A stretch of 64,000 bases of DNA. Origin: Halomonas sp. THAF5a (GTDB taxonomy: Bacteria > Pseudomonadota > Gammaproteobacteria > Pseudomonadales > Halomonadaceae). Each line of letters opens with the position of its first letter. The stretch's first letter is position 1. The position numbers and the translations under genes were made by a program. Shown piece by piece: positions 56,143 to 64,000 of this stretch. A model generated the notes under the pieces. That model saw only the letters and a program-made list of their open reading frames with translations, did no database searches and was not told the origin of the DNA. The stretch covers positions 1,426,001 to 1,490,000 of the forward strand of contig NZ_CP045417.1 in NCBI RefSeq assembly GCF_009363755.1, in the 5' to 3' direction.

Positions 56143-57129
56143 TCAGTAGACGCTCATCGGCAGGCAGTCGACGCTATGGCTCGGCAGCGGGGTGGGGGGC
56201 GCGGCGAAATGCTCGTGGAGCTCGGCGAGGTGTTCGCGCACGAAACGCAGGAACAGCTCGGTGACCGGGGTCGGGAAGTGGTCGCGGGGATGCACCGTGC
56301 ACCAGGCGTGGCGCAGCGGGAAGCCGGGCAGGGCCAGTGGCACGAGAAGTCCCGCCTCGATCTCCAGGCGCACGGCGAGACGGGGCAGCACGGCCACCCC
56401 CAGCTGCGCCATGACCCCCTGCTTGACCGCCTCGTTGGACCCCAGCTCGATGGCATGGGGAAGCCAGACGTCCTGCTCGGCCGCCTGCTCCTCGAAGGCG
56501 CTGCGCACCCCGGAGCCGGGCTCGCGCATCAGCACGTAGTGGCGCGCGAAGTCCTCCAGGGTAGGGTGTCCGGCCTCGAGCAGCGGATGTCCCGGCCAGA
56601 CCACGGGGATCAGCTCGCTCTCGAGGATTGGCATGAAGGTCAGTTCGTCGCCCTCGGGGACGCGGGCCATGATCACCAGGTCGTCGCGCCGCTCGGCGAG
56701 GCGCTCCAGCGCCTGGCGTCGGCTGCAGACGCGCAGGCGCACCACGATATCGGGGTAGTGGGCGCGGAAGCGGGCCAGCAGGTGCGGCACCACGTATTGG
56801 GCGGTGGAGACCGCGGCGAGGTTGAGCTCGCCATTGAGCGTGCCGGCCATGTCGGAGAGGGTCATCTGCAGGCGCGAGACCTGCCCGAAGATCGAGCGGG
56901 TCGAGGCGGCCAGCGCATCGGCAGCGGGCAGCAGGTGCAGGGTGCGACCGGCATACTTGAAGAGCGGCTGGCCCAGGGCCTGCTCGAGCTGGCGGATCTG
57001 GGCGCTCACGGCGGGCTGGGTCAGCCCCAGCGCCTCGGCCGCGCGGGAGTAGGAGTGCTGGTCATAGACGGCACGGAACACCTGCAGCTGGCGAAAGGTC
57101 AGGCGGTTGAGCAGCTTGGGGGTGGTCAT
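56143..57129 (-). CDS. LysR family transcriptional regulator
   Basis: A 328-residue LysR-type regulator. The N-terminal winged helix-turn-helix is FRQLQVFRAVYDQHSYSRAAEALGLTQPAVSAQIRQLE (about 12-49), followed by a linker helix and a periplasmic-binding-like effector domain (~95-300). The N-terminus looks closest to the CbbR/CysB-like group, but no carbon-fixation genes are nearby, so the target is unknown. It is divergent from the DUF3141 gene and may control it. Confidence 0.85.
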   Translation of the reverse strand: MTTPKLLNRLTFRQLQVFRAVYDQHSYSRAAEALGLTQPAVSAQIRQLEQALGQPLFKYAGRTLHLLPAADALAASTRSIFGQVSRLQMTLSDMAGTLNGELNLAAVSTAQYVVPHLLARFRAHYPDIVVRLRVCSRRQALERLAERRDDLVIMARVPEGDELTFMPILESELIPVVWPGHPLLEAGHPTLEDFARHYVLMREPGSGVRSAFEEQAAEQDVWLPHAIELGSNEAVKQGVMAQLGVAVLPRLAVRLEIEAGLLVPLALPGFPLRHAWCTVHPRDHFPTPVTELFLRFVREHLAELHEHFAAPPTPLPSHSVDCLPMSVY

Positions 57130-57394
57130 GAGGGTCTGTCCGCCGGCGCCATGCCGTGGGTCGCTTTAGTCGAGCGATATGCTAGCACCGCTCGCGCACC
57201 GCCGACCATCGGTAGCCGCGTCGCGGCCTGCATGGCCGGCCACGGGACCCGCGCCGGGGGAGGCGCTGGCTCCTTGGCCGCCACACGCCCCTCGCAGGCA
57301 CTCGTTTCATGCGCTATATTGCGATGCAGCAAAGCCCGTTTTTCTGCATCGGTGCCGCGCGCCTGGCGCGCCTAGAGCCACCTTGGAGCTGATA

Positions 57395-59989
57395 ATGACC
57401 CCCCTGATACCGACTCCCGCAGCCGAGGCGCTGCCCTTCCTGGATCCGTTCGGTTTCGGACGTGCGGCCTGCGACTACTGGCGCGACACCCTGGAGCGCA
57501 GCGTGCTGTTCATGGACGTCATGCGCCGGCGGGGCAACCAGTACCTCGAGCATATCGAGAAGACCAAGCCCAACGTGCTCGGCTTCGAGGCCGAGGTGCT
57601 GATGGATGGCCGCAAGCTGCCGCGTCCGGTCAACTACGAGCTGCTGCGCATCCTGCCGCCCCCGGGGGTGGAGACCGACCTGCAGATGCGCCCCTTCGTG
57701 GTGGTCGATCCCCGCGCCGGCCACGGCCCGGGCATCGGCGGCTTCAAGCCCGACAGCGAGATCGGCGTCGCCCTGCGCGCCGGGCATCCCTGCTACTTCA
57801 TCGGCTTTCTGCCCTATCCGGTCCCGGGGCAGACCGTCGAGGACGTGGTCGAGGCCGAGGTCGCCTTCCTGCGCCACGTCATCGAGCGCCATCCCGAGAC
57901 CTCCGAGAAGCCCATGGTGGTCGGCAACTGCCAGGCCGGCTGGCAGATCATGATGGCCGCAGCCCTGGAGCCCGAGCTGTTCGGGCCGCTGCTGATCGCG
58001 GGCTCGCCGCTCTCCTACTGGGCCGGCGAGCGGGGTGGGGCGCCGATGCGCTACACCGGCGGCCTGACCGGCGGCAGCTGGATGACCTCTCTGTTCAGCG
58101 ACCTGGGGGCCGGGCTCTTCGACGGCGCCTGGCTGGTGCAGAACTTCGAGCGTCTGAACCCGGCCAATACCTGGTGGACCAAGCAGTACCGGCTCTACTC
58201 CCAGGTCGATACCGAGGCCGACCGCTACCTGGAGTTCGAGCGCTGGTGGGGCGGCCACGTGGTGCTGGGTGGCGACGAGATCCAGTACATCGTCGACAAC
58301 CTCTTCATCGGCAATCGCCTCTCCACCGCCCAGCTGGTGACCTCCGACGGGCGCCGCATCGATCTGCGCAACGTGCGCTCGCCGGTGGTGGTGTTCTGCT
58401 CCCGCGGCGATGACATCACGCCGCCGCCCCAGGCGCTGGGCTGGGTGCGCGACCTCTACGAGGGGGTCGAGGACGTGATCGCCAACGAGCAGACCATCGT
58501 CTACTGCGTGCACGACACCACCGGTCACCTGGGGATCTTCGTGTCCGGCAGCGTGTCACGCAAGGAGCACGCCGAGTTCACCGCGAACATGGACTATATC
58601 GACGTCCTGCCGCCCGGCCTCTACGAGACGACGGTCTCGGCCGCCGCCGAGCGCGAGGATGCCGAGCTGATCGAGCGGGACTACCTGCTCGAGTTCACGC
58701 CGCGCACCATCGAGGAGCTCGACCGCGAGGTCCAGCACCGCCCCGAGGACGACACCCGCTTCGCCGCCGTGTCGCGGATCTCCGAGATCAACCTCGGCCT
58801 CTACCGCACCTTCGTGCAGCCCTGGGTGCAGGCGATGGCCACGCCGGAGTCGGCCAAGTGGATGCGGCGCATGCACCCCAACCGCCTGGGCTATCGGCTG
58901 CTCTCCGACCGCAATCCGCTGATGACCGCCGTGCCGGTGCTGGCCGAGCGGGTGCGTGACGATCGCCATCCGGTGCACGAGGACAACGTCTTCCGGGCCG
59001 TGGAAGGCATCCTCTCCGATCAGGTCACACGCGGCCTGAACGCCTGGCGTGACCTGCGCGACAGCGCCAGCGAGCGCTTCTTCCTGGACCTCTACGGCCA
59101 GCCGATCCTGCAGGCCATGGTGGGACTGGGCGGGGATGCCCACGTGCACCGTCGTCGTCCGGGGGCCGAACCGGAACACCGTCGCTTCATCGAGCGTCGC
59201 CGGGACGAGGTGCATCGCGCGATTACCGACGGCGGCAGCCACGAGGCGGTCATGCGCTCGGTGATCCACGTGCTGGGCGGCGCCCCGGCCACCGATGAGC
59301 GCAACTTCAAGCGGCTGCGCGCCTCCCGCGCCGAGCTCGAGCCGGGGTCGGAGCTGGCCGACTTCAAGCATCTGGTGCGCGAGCAGTTCTTCACCCTCCA
59401 GCAGGATCACGAGGCGGCCCTCGAGGCGATCCCGACCCTGCTCAAGGGGCAGACGGCCGCCGAGATCGACGCCCACCTCGCGCATATCGAGCATGTGCTG
59501 GCCGCCAGCGGCGAGCTGAGCGAGCACGCGGCCGAGCGTTTCGAGCGCATCAAGGCGCTGTTCCACCAGGCCATCGATCACGCCCCCGAGCAGGAGCAGG
59601 AGGCGCGCCGCGATGCGGAGGCGAGCGTCATCCGCGAGGCCGAGGCCGGCGGGCTCGCCCGGCGTGAGATGGAGAGCCTGATGGAGGCGCTGCCCGTGAC
59701 CGAGGCGCCTCGGGCCGATGCGGTGTCCCCGGCGCAGCATGCGGCTGTTCAGGACGCTGAGGCACAGGGTGTCGAGTCGGAAATCGTCGCGTCTCAGGAT
59801 GTCGAGGCCGCAGAGCCGGCCGCTGCGCCCGCATCGGCCTCTCAGGCCGCCGAGGCAACTTCGGCCGCCGAGGCAACTTCGGGTGCCGACGCGTCGACCC
59901 CTTCGACCGCCAAGGCTGGCGTCAAGCGCAAGCCGGGAAGCCGCGCCACGCCGCGCCGGCGCTCGCCACGCAACACCGGCAAGAAGTGA
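57395..59989 (+). CDS. DUF3141 protein with PHA-synthase-like catalytic site and basic tail, 864 aa
   Basis: An 864-residue protein of the DUF3141 type. Its alpha/beta-hydrolase core carries a PHA-synthase-like triad: Cys179 in VVGNCQAG, Asp339/Asp340 in SRGDDITPP and His378 in TTGHLGIFVSG. After a helical region (~400-750) comes an acidic Ala/Glu stretch and a final ~25 residues rich in Lys, Arg, Pro (KRKPGSRATPRRRSPRNTGKK), like the histone-like tails of PHA granule proteins. ATG 57395 has ggagctg just upstream. It may bind or modify PHA granules or act as a polyester/acyl hydrolase; true function unknown. A LysR gene is divergent. Confidence 0.8.
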   Translation: MTPLIPTPAAEALPFLDPFGFGRAACDYWRDTLERSVLFMDVMRRRGNQYLEHIEKTKPNVLGFEAEVLMDGRKLPRPVNYELLRILPPPGVETDLQMRPFVVVDPRAGHGPGIGGFKPDSEIGVALRAGHPCYFIGFLPYPVPGQTVEDVVEAEVAFLRHVIERHPETSEKPMVVGNCQAGWQIMMAAALEPELFGPLLIAGSPLSYWAGERGGAPMRYTGGLTGGSWMTSLFSDLGAGLFDGAWLVQNFERLNPANTWWTKQYRLYSQVDTEADRYLEFERWWGGHVVLGGDEIQYIVDNLFIGNRLSTAQLVTSDGRRIDLRNVRSPVVVFCSRGDDITPPPQALGWVRDLYEGVEDVIANEQTIVYCVHDTTGHLGIFVSGSVSRKEHAEFTANMDYIDVLPPGLYETTVSAAAEREDAELIERDYLLEFTPRTIEELDREVQHRPEDDTRFAAVSRISEINLGLYRTFVQPWVQAMATPESAKWMRRMHPNRLGYRLLSDRNPLMTAVPVLAERVRDDRHPVHEDNVFRAVEGILSDQVTRGLNAWRDLRDSASERFFLDLYGQPILQAMVGLGGDAHVHRRRPGAEPEHRRFIERRRDEVHRAITDGGSHEAVMRSVIHVLGGAPATDERNFKRLRASRAELEPGSELADFKHLVREQFFTLQQDHEAALEAIPTLLKGQTAAEIDAHLAHIEHVLAASGELSEHAAERFERIKALFHQAIDHAPEQEQEARRDAEASVIREAEAGGLARREMESLMEALPVTEAPRADAVSPAQHAAVQDAEAQGVESEIVASQDVEAAEPAAAPASASQAAEATSAAEATSGADASTPSTAKAGVKRKPGSRATPRRRSPRNTGKK

Positions 59990-60047
59990 TCGCGGTGACC
60001 TGAACGGTCACGCCGGCAAGGGCCTCTATGCCGGTATCACGACCCCC

Positions 60048-60072
60048 ACGCCCCCGCCCTCGGCGGGGGCGT
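60048..60072 (+). terminator. Hairpin after the DUF3141 gene
   Basis: ACGCCCCCGCC (60048-60058) / GGCGGGGGCGT (60062-60072) with a CTC loop; no T-run. The rest of the gap to topA shows no gene. Confidence 0.5.
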
Positions 60073-60272
60073 CGTCGTTGAAGACGACGGCGTTCTCGGC
60101 TTGTCGTCTCATGACTCGGCGGTCTAGGTTCAAGAAGCCGCCCGCCGGGGGGCGACTGGCGTGAAGCCGGTGGCTGGGGTAGGGTAAGCGCATTTTTCAC
60201 CCGTCGCAGACGACGGGTCGATACCGTCTGGCGCGAGCCGTCACGCTGGCGCCATCAGCACAGTGGAGCACT

Positions 60273-62909
60273 ATGGGCAAGTCACTGGTCATCGTCGAGT
60301 CGCCGGCCAAGGCGAAGACGATCAACAAGTATCTCGGCAACGACTTCATCGTAAAGTCGAGCGTGGGGCACATCCGTGACCTGCCGACCAGCGGCTCGGG
60401 CAAGACGGCGACGGACCCCAAGGAGCGCGCTCGACAGGCGGCCGCTACCCGCAAGATGTCGCCGGAGGAGAAGGCGGAACATCGCAAGCGCAAGGCCCAT
60501 GATCAGCTGATCCGGCGCATGGGCATCGATCCCAAGCACGGCTGGGCGGCGCACTACGAGATCCTGCCGGGCAAGGAGAAGGTGGTGGCCGAGCTGCAGA
60601 AGCTCGCCGAGAAGGCCGACGCGGTCTATCTCGCCACCGATCTGGACCGCGAGGGGGAGGCCATCGCCTGGCACCTGCGCGAGACCATCGGCGGTGACGA
60701 GAGCCGCTACCGGCGCGTGGTCTTCAACGAGATCACCAAGAACGCCATCCAGGAGGCCTTCGAGGATCCCGGCCAGCTCAATATCCCGCGGGTCGAGGCC
60801 CAGCAGGCGCGTCGCTTCCTCGACCGGGTGGTGGGCTTCATGCTCTCGCCGCTCTTGTGGGCCAAGATCGCGCGCGGCCTCTCCGCCGGGCGGGTACAGT
60901 CGGTCGCGACGCGGCTGATCGCCGAGCGCGAGCGCGAGATCCACGCCTTCATCCCCGAGGAGTTCTGGGACGTTCACGCCGACCTGCGACCGGGGGGCGA
61001 GGACGCGATGCCGGTGCGTTTCGAGCTGGTGCGCCAGGACGGCAAGGCCTTCCGGCCCGCCTCCGAGGCCGAGACCCTCGAGCGCATCTCGCCCCTGCGC
61101 GAGGCGAGCCTCGCGATCACCGCGCGGGAAGACAAGCCGACCCGCTCCAAGCCCAACGCGCCCTTCATCACCTCGACGCTGCAGCAGGCCGCCAGCGGCC
61201 GGCTGGGCTTCTCGGTGAAGAAGACCATGACGCTCGCCCAGCGCCTCTACGAGGCCGGCTACATCACCTACATGCGGACCGACTCCACCAACCTCTCCCG
61301 GGACGCGGTGGACGGCGTGCGTGAGTTTATCGGCGAAGAGTACGGCGCGCGCTATCTGCCCGAGGCGCCCAACCGCTACTCCAGCAAGGAGGGCGCCCAG
61401 GAGGCCCACGAGGCGATCCGTCCCTCCGAGGTCACCCGTCGTGCCACCGACCTCGCCGGCATGGAACGCGACGCCGAGCGCCTCTATGAGCTGATCTGGC
61501 GCCAGTTCGTGGCCTGCCAGATGACCCCCGCCGAGTACCTCTCCAGTACCCTGACCGTGGAGGTCGACGGCTTCGAGCTCAAGGCCAAGGGCCGGGTGCT
61601 GAAGTTCGACGGCTATACCCGGGTGATGAAGCCCATGGGGCGCAAGGACGAGGACCAGTCCCTGCCGGACCTCGCCGAGGGTACCCCCATGACCCTCGAG
61701 CGCCTCGATCCCCAGCAGCACTTCACCAAGCCGCCGGCCCGCTACACCGAGGCCAGCCTGGTCAAGGAGCTGGAGAAGAAGGGCATCGGTCGACCCTCGA
61801 CCTACGCCGCCATCATCTCCACCATCCAGGACCGCGGCTACGTCAAGCTGGAGAACCGGCGCTTCTATGCCGAGAAGCTCGGCGACATCGTCACCGAGCG
61901 GCTCAAGGAGTCGTTCCCTGACCTGATGGACTACTCCTTTACCGCCCGCATGGAGGACAGCCTCGACGAGGTGGCCGAGGGCGAGCGCAACTGGCAGGAG
62001 CTGCTCGATGCCTTCTATGCCGAGTTCCAGAAGGAGCTCGCCGTGGCCGAGAGCGAGGAGGGGATGCGTCCCAATCAGCCGGTGCCGACCGACATCGACT
62101 GCCCGAGCTGCGGGCGCAAGATGCAGATCCGCACCGCCTCCACCGGCGTCTTCCTGGGCTGCTCCGGGTACAACCTGCCGCCCAAGGAGCGCTGCAAGAC
62201 CACCATCGACCTGCTGCCCGGCGACGAGGCGGTGGCGGCCGATGCCGGCGAGGATGCCGAGACCGACGCGCTGCGCGCCAAGCACCGCTGTCCCAAGTGC
62301 GGCACCGCCATGGACAGCTACCTGATCGACGAGACGCGCAAGCTGCATATCTGCGGCAACAGCCCGGACTGCGACGGCTACGAGATCGAGCAGGGCAAGT
62401 TCCGCATCAAGGGCTACGAAGGCCCGACCATCGAGTGCGACAAGTGCGGCAGCGAGATGCAGCTCAAGTCGGGGCGCTTCGGCAAGTACTTCGGCTGCAC
62501 CAGCGACAGCTGCAAGAACACCCGCAAGCTGCTCAGAAGCGGCGAGGTGGCGCCGCCCAAGATGGATCCCATCCCCATGCCGGAGCTCGCCTGCCAGAAG
62601 GTCGAGGATCACTACGTGCTGCGCGACGGGGCCAGCGGCCTCTTCCTGGCGGCCAGCAAGTTCCCCAAGAACCGCGAGACCCGTCCGCCGCTGGTCGCCG
62701 AGCTCAAGGCCCACGCCGAGGAGCTGCCCGAGAAGTACCGCTACCTGCTGGACGCCCCCGACGCGGATCCGGACGGCCGTCCGGCGCAGATCCGCTTCTC
62801 GCGCAAGGCGAAGGAGCAGTTCGTGATGACCGACGAGGGCGGCAAGGCCACCGGCTGGAAGGCCACCTTCGAGGGCGGCAAGTGGCACGTGGAGGACAAG
62901 CGCAAGTGA
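60273..62909 (+). CDS. topA: DNA topoisomerase I
   Basis: A type IA topoisomerase of 878 residues that relaxes negative supercoils. The TOPRIM acidic motif is [10 protein letters not shown] (121-130), the active-site Tyr is Tyr333 ([10 protein letters not shown]), and the C-terminus has several four-cysteine zinc ribbons ([32 protein letters not shown]). Length is typical of gammaproteobacterial TopA. It is followed by a GTGA-overlapping gene. Confidence 0.97.
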   Translation: MGKSLVIVESPAKAKTINKYLGNDFIVKSSVGHIRDLPTSGSGKTATDPKERARQAAATRKMSPEEKAEHRKRKAHDQLIRRMGIDPKHGWAAHYEILPGKEKVVAELQKLAEKADAVYLATDLDREGEAIAWHLRETIGGDESRYRRVVFNEITKNAIQEAFEDPGQLNIPRVEAQQARRFLDRVVGFMLSPLLWAKIARGLSAGRVQSVATRLIAEREREIHAFIPEEFWDVHADLRPGGEDAMPVRFELVRQDGKAFRPASEAETLERISPLREASLAITAREDKPTRSKPNAPFITSTLQQAASGRLGFSVKKTMTLAQRLYEAGYITYMRTDSTNLSRDAVDGVREFIGEEYGARYLPEAPNRYSSKEGAQEAHEAIRPSEVTRRATDLAGMERDAERLYELIWRQFVACQMTPAEYLSSTLTVEVDGFELKAKGRVLKFDGYTRVMKPMGRKDEDQSLPDLAEGTPMTLERLDPQQHFTKPPARYTEASLVKELEKKGIGRPSTYAAIISTIQDRGYVKLENRRFYAEKLGDIVTERLKESFPDLMDYSFTARMEDSLDEVAEGERNWQELLDAFYAEFQKELAVAESEEGMRPNQPVPTDIDCPSCGRKMQIRTASTGVFLGCSGYNLPPKERCKTTIDLLPGDEAVAADAGEDAETDALRAKHRCPKCGTAMDSYLIDETRKLHICGNSPDCDGYEIEQGKFRIKGYEGPTIECDKCGSEMQLKSGRFGKYFGCTSDSCKNTRKLLRSGEVAPPKMDPIPMPELACQKVEDHYVLRDGASGLFLAASKFPKNRETRPPLVAELKAHAEELPEKYRYLLDAPDADPDGRPAQIRFSRKAKEQFVMTDEGGKATGWKATFEGGKWHVEDKRK

Positions 62910-63367
62910 CCCCGAGAGCCCGCACCAACCAGCTGCTCTACCAGGCCGAGCTGCTGCTCGCGCTGCCCGCCGGCGACGACGAGCACGCCACGGCGCGCCG
63001 CATGGCCGCGGAGGAGGGGGGCTTGGCGCTGCTCGAGCTGGCGCTGGAGTCGCTGCTGCGCGAGGTCACCGAGCATGCCCACCTCGGGCGCCACGACTGG
63101 CGCGAGCTGCTCGGCCCCGAAGGGGCCGGCATCGCCGAGCTGCATCGCCTGCGCGAGTTGGCCGCCCGCCCCGATAGCTGGCTCTCCCGGCTGCTCGCCC
63201 GCCTCGAGGCGCTGCACGGCACCGACGGCGTCGCCCGGCGCCGGTCTGGCAACCCGGGGCTGATCGCCGTGGGCGGCGGGGCGTCTCTCTCCGAGGAGCT
63301 CGCCGAGTGCGTGGGCGAGGCCAAGCGCGAGCTCGCCGCGCTGCGCGAGACCAGCGAGGAGTGGTAG
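62906..63367 (+). CDS. DUF6586-like small protein downstream of topA
   Basis: A 153-residue, mostly helical cytoplasmic protein ([20 protein letters not shown]; many Leu/Ala/Glu residues). The start GTG 62906 overlaps the topA stop by four bases (GTGA), so it is translationally coupled. Similar genes follow topA in Pseudomonas and halomonads; function unknown. Longer upstream frames belong to the antisense-like reading of topA. Confidence 0.75.
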   Translation: MTPRARTNQLLYQAELLLALPAGDDEHATARRMAAEEGGLALLELALESLLREVTEHAHLGRHDWRELLGPEGAGIAELHRLRELAARPDSWLSRLLARLEALHGTDGVARRRSGNPGLIAVGGGASLSEELAECVGEAKRELAALRETSEEW

Positions 63368-63861
63368 CGGCGTCCGGCGACGCCGTCAGGGAGCGCGTCG
63401 CGCTGCTGGTCGACGTGCAGAACGTCTACTACACCGTGCGCCAGGCCTTCGGTCGTCACTTCGACTACCACGCCTTCTGGCGCCGCTTCGCCGCCGGCCG
63501 CGAGGTGGTCGTGGCCAACGCCTACGCCATCGATCGCGGCGACCCCAGGCAGCGCCAGTTCCAGGCGATCCTGCGCGGCATCGGCTTCTCGGTGCATCTC
63601 AAGCCCTTCATCCAGCGCCGCGACGGCTCCGCCAAGGGCGACTGGGACGTCGGCATCGCCCTGGACGCCATGGAGGCGGCGCCGCACGTCGACCGACTGG
63701 TACTGGTCTCCGGCGACGGCGACTTCGACCTGCTGGTCGAGCGGCTGCGCGAGCGCCACGGCGTGACGGTGGAGGTGGTCGGCGTCGAGCGCCTCACGGC
63801 CGAGTCGCTGATCCGCGCGGCCACCCGCTTCGTGCCCATCGAGGGCGACCTGCTGCTCTAA
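63361..63861 (+). CDS. NYN-domain (LabA-like) protein
   Basis: A 166-residue protein of the NYN/PIN-like nuclease fold: VALLVDVQNVYYT with the conserved Asp/Asn near residue 18, GDWDVGIALDAM near residue 98, and LVSGDGDFDLLVERL near residue 117, giving the cluster of acidic residues expected for a metal-dependent RNase. GTG 63361 overlaps the previous gene by seven bases; no better start is in frame. Likely cotranscribed with topA and its neighbour. Confidence 0.78.
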   Translation: MVAASGDAVRERVALLVDVQNVYYTVRQAFGRHFDYHAFWRRFAAGREVVVANAYAIDRGDPRQRQFQAILRGIGFSVHLKPFIQRRDGSAKGDWDVGIALDAMEAAPHVDRLVLVSGDGDFDLLVERLRERHGVTVEVVGVERLTAESLIRAATRFVPIEGDLLL

Positions 63862-63902
63862 GTGGAAGGCCATTTGGAACGGATCATTGAGAGGAAGCCG
63901 GG

Positions 63903-63987
63903 GGCAGGCCGGAGAAGAGGTCCTACGCCATGGATGGCGTCGGAAGCGCCCAGGGAAGGGTTCACAGCGCCTCTTCGGAGGCCTGCC
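63903..63987. repeat. Nested inverted repeat at window end
   Basis: GGCAGGCCGGAGAAGAGG (63903-63920) pairs imperfectly with CCTCTTCGGAGGCCTGCC (63970-63987), enclosing a smaller perfect hairpin ACGCCATGGATGGCGT (63925-63940). It lies 40 bp after the NYN gene and looks like an intergenic repeat element; the rest of 63862-64000 has no gene that I can support. Confidence 0.6.
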
Positions 63988-64000
63988 GACGGATCCTGGA

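Noticed and set aside
60282..62888. 868-residue minus-strand frame opposite topA
   Set aside because: topA is unmistakable from its motifs; the reverse frame is a GC-driven shadow.

Overview
The window reads as a GC-rich gammaproteobacterial chromosome, most likely Halomonas or a close halomonad. This rests on gene order (bioBFHCD beside comF; accBC-prmA-dusB-fis-purH; mrdA-rodA-mltB-rlpA-dacA-ybeD-lipB/lipA; topA followed by a DUF6586-like gene), on acidic high-GC proteins, and on a DUF3141 protein that looks like a PHA synthase. No 16S gene is present, so the genus is an inference.

Positions 1 to about 14110 are the right part of an integrated tailed phage. The C-terminus of a probable tape-measure protein (1-426) is followed by a tightly packed tail operon on the + strand (435-11027), with several ATGA/TGATG overlaps. 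It includes a 1128-aa beta-repeat structural protein, a LamG plus SGNH-esterase tail fibre and a tail-hub-like protein. After the tail operon come short minus-strand genes: a SANT/Myb-like protein, a doubtful small ORF, an AT-richer two-gene cassette (soluble 321-aa protein plus 4-TM protein), and two small unknown genes. The unit stops at the 3' end of a tRNA-Leu(UAG), the probable attachment site. The integrase and other prophage end lie outside the window.

Positions 14195-18908 hold the complete minus-strand biotin operon bioB-bioF-bioH-bioC-bioD, with a BirA-type operator at 18877-18908 over the bioB promoter and the start of divergent comF. Next come srkA, a small exported protein, folE-folX (with TGTACA-type boxes upstream) and a gabD-type aldehyde dehydrogenase.

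Positions 24351-32454 (minus) hold purH, fis, dusB, prmA, accC, accB and dsbD: purines, growth-rate regulation, tRNA/ribosome modification, fatty acid initiation and disulfide reduction. A DUF2333 membrane protein, ppa, a degenerate PP2C-kinase fusion, PPi-dependent phosphofructokinase, mpl, ubiX, a LysE exporter, a DedA-PAP2 fusion and two membrane proteins with degenerate GGDEF-like tails follow.

From 44357 onward, + strand genes run proA-nadD-rsfS-rlmH-mrdA-rodA-mltB-rlpA-dacA (proline/NAD synthesis, ribosome silencing and 23S methylation, cell elongation), then ybeD-lipB with convergent lipA (lipoate), a LysR regulator, the DUF3141 protein, and topA with two small downstream genes.

Three intergenic spaces carry 7-bp or 14-bp tandem repeats (19595, 24272, 36648), an unusual recurring feature. 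The best candidates for something undescribed are the prophage cargo pair (11906-13330), the double pseudo-enzyme PP2C-kinase (34856-36568), the DUF3141 protein with histone-like tail (57395-59989) and the possible light/cobalamin-type operator before folE.
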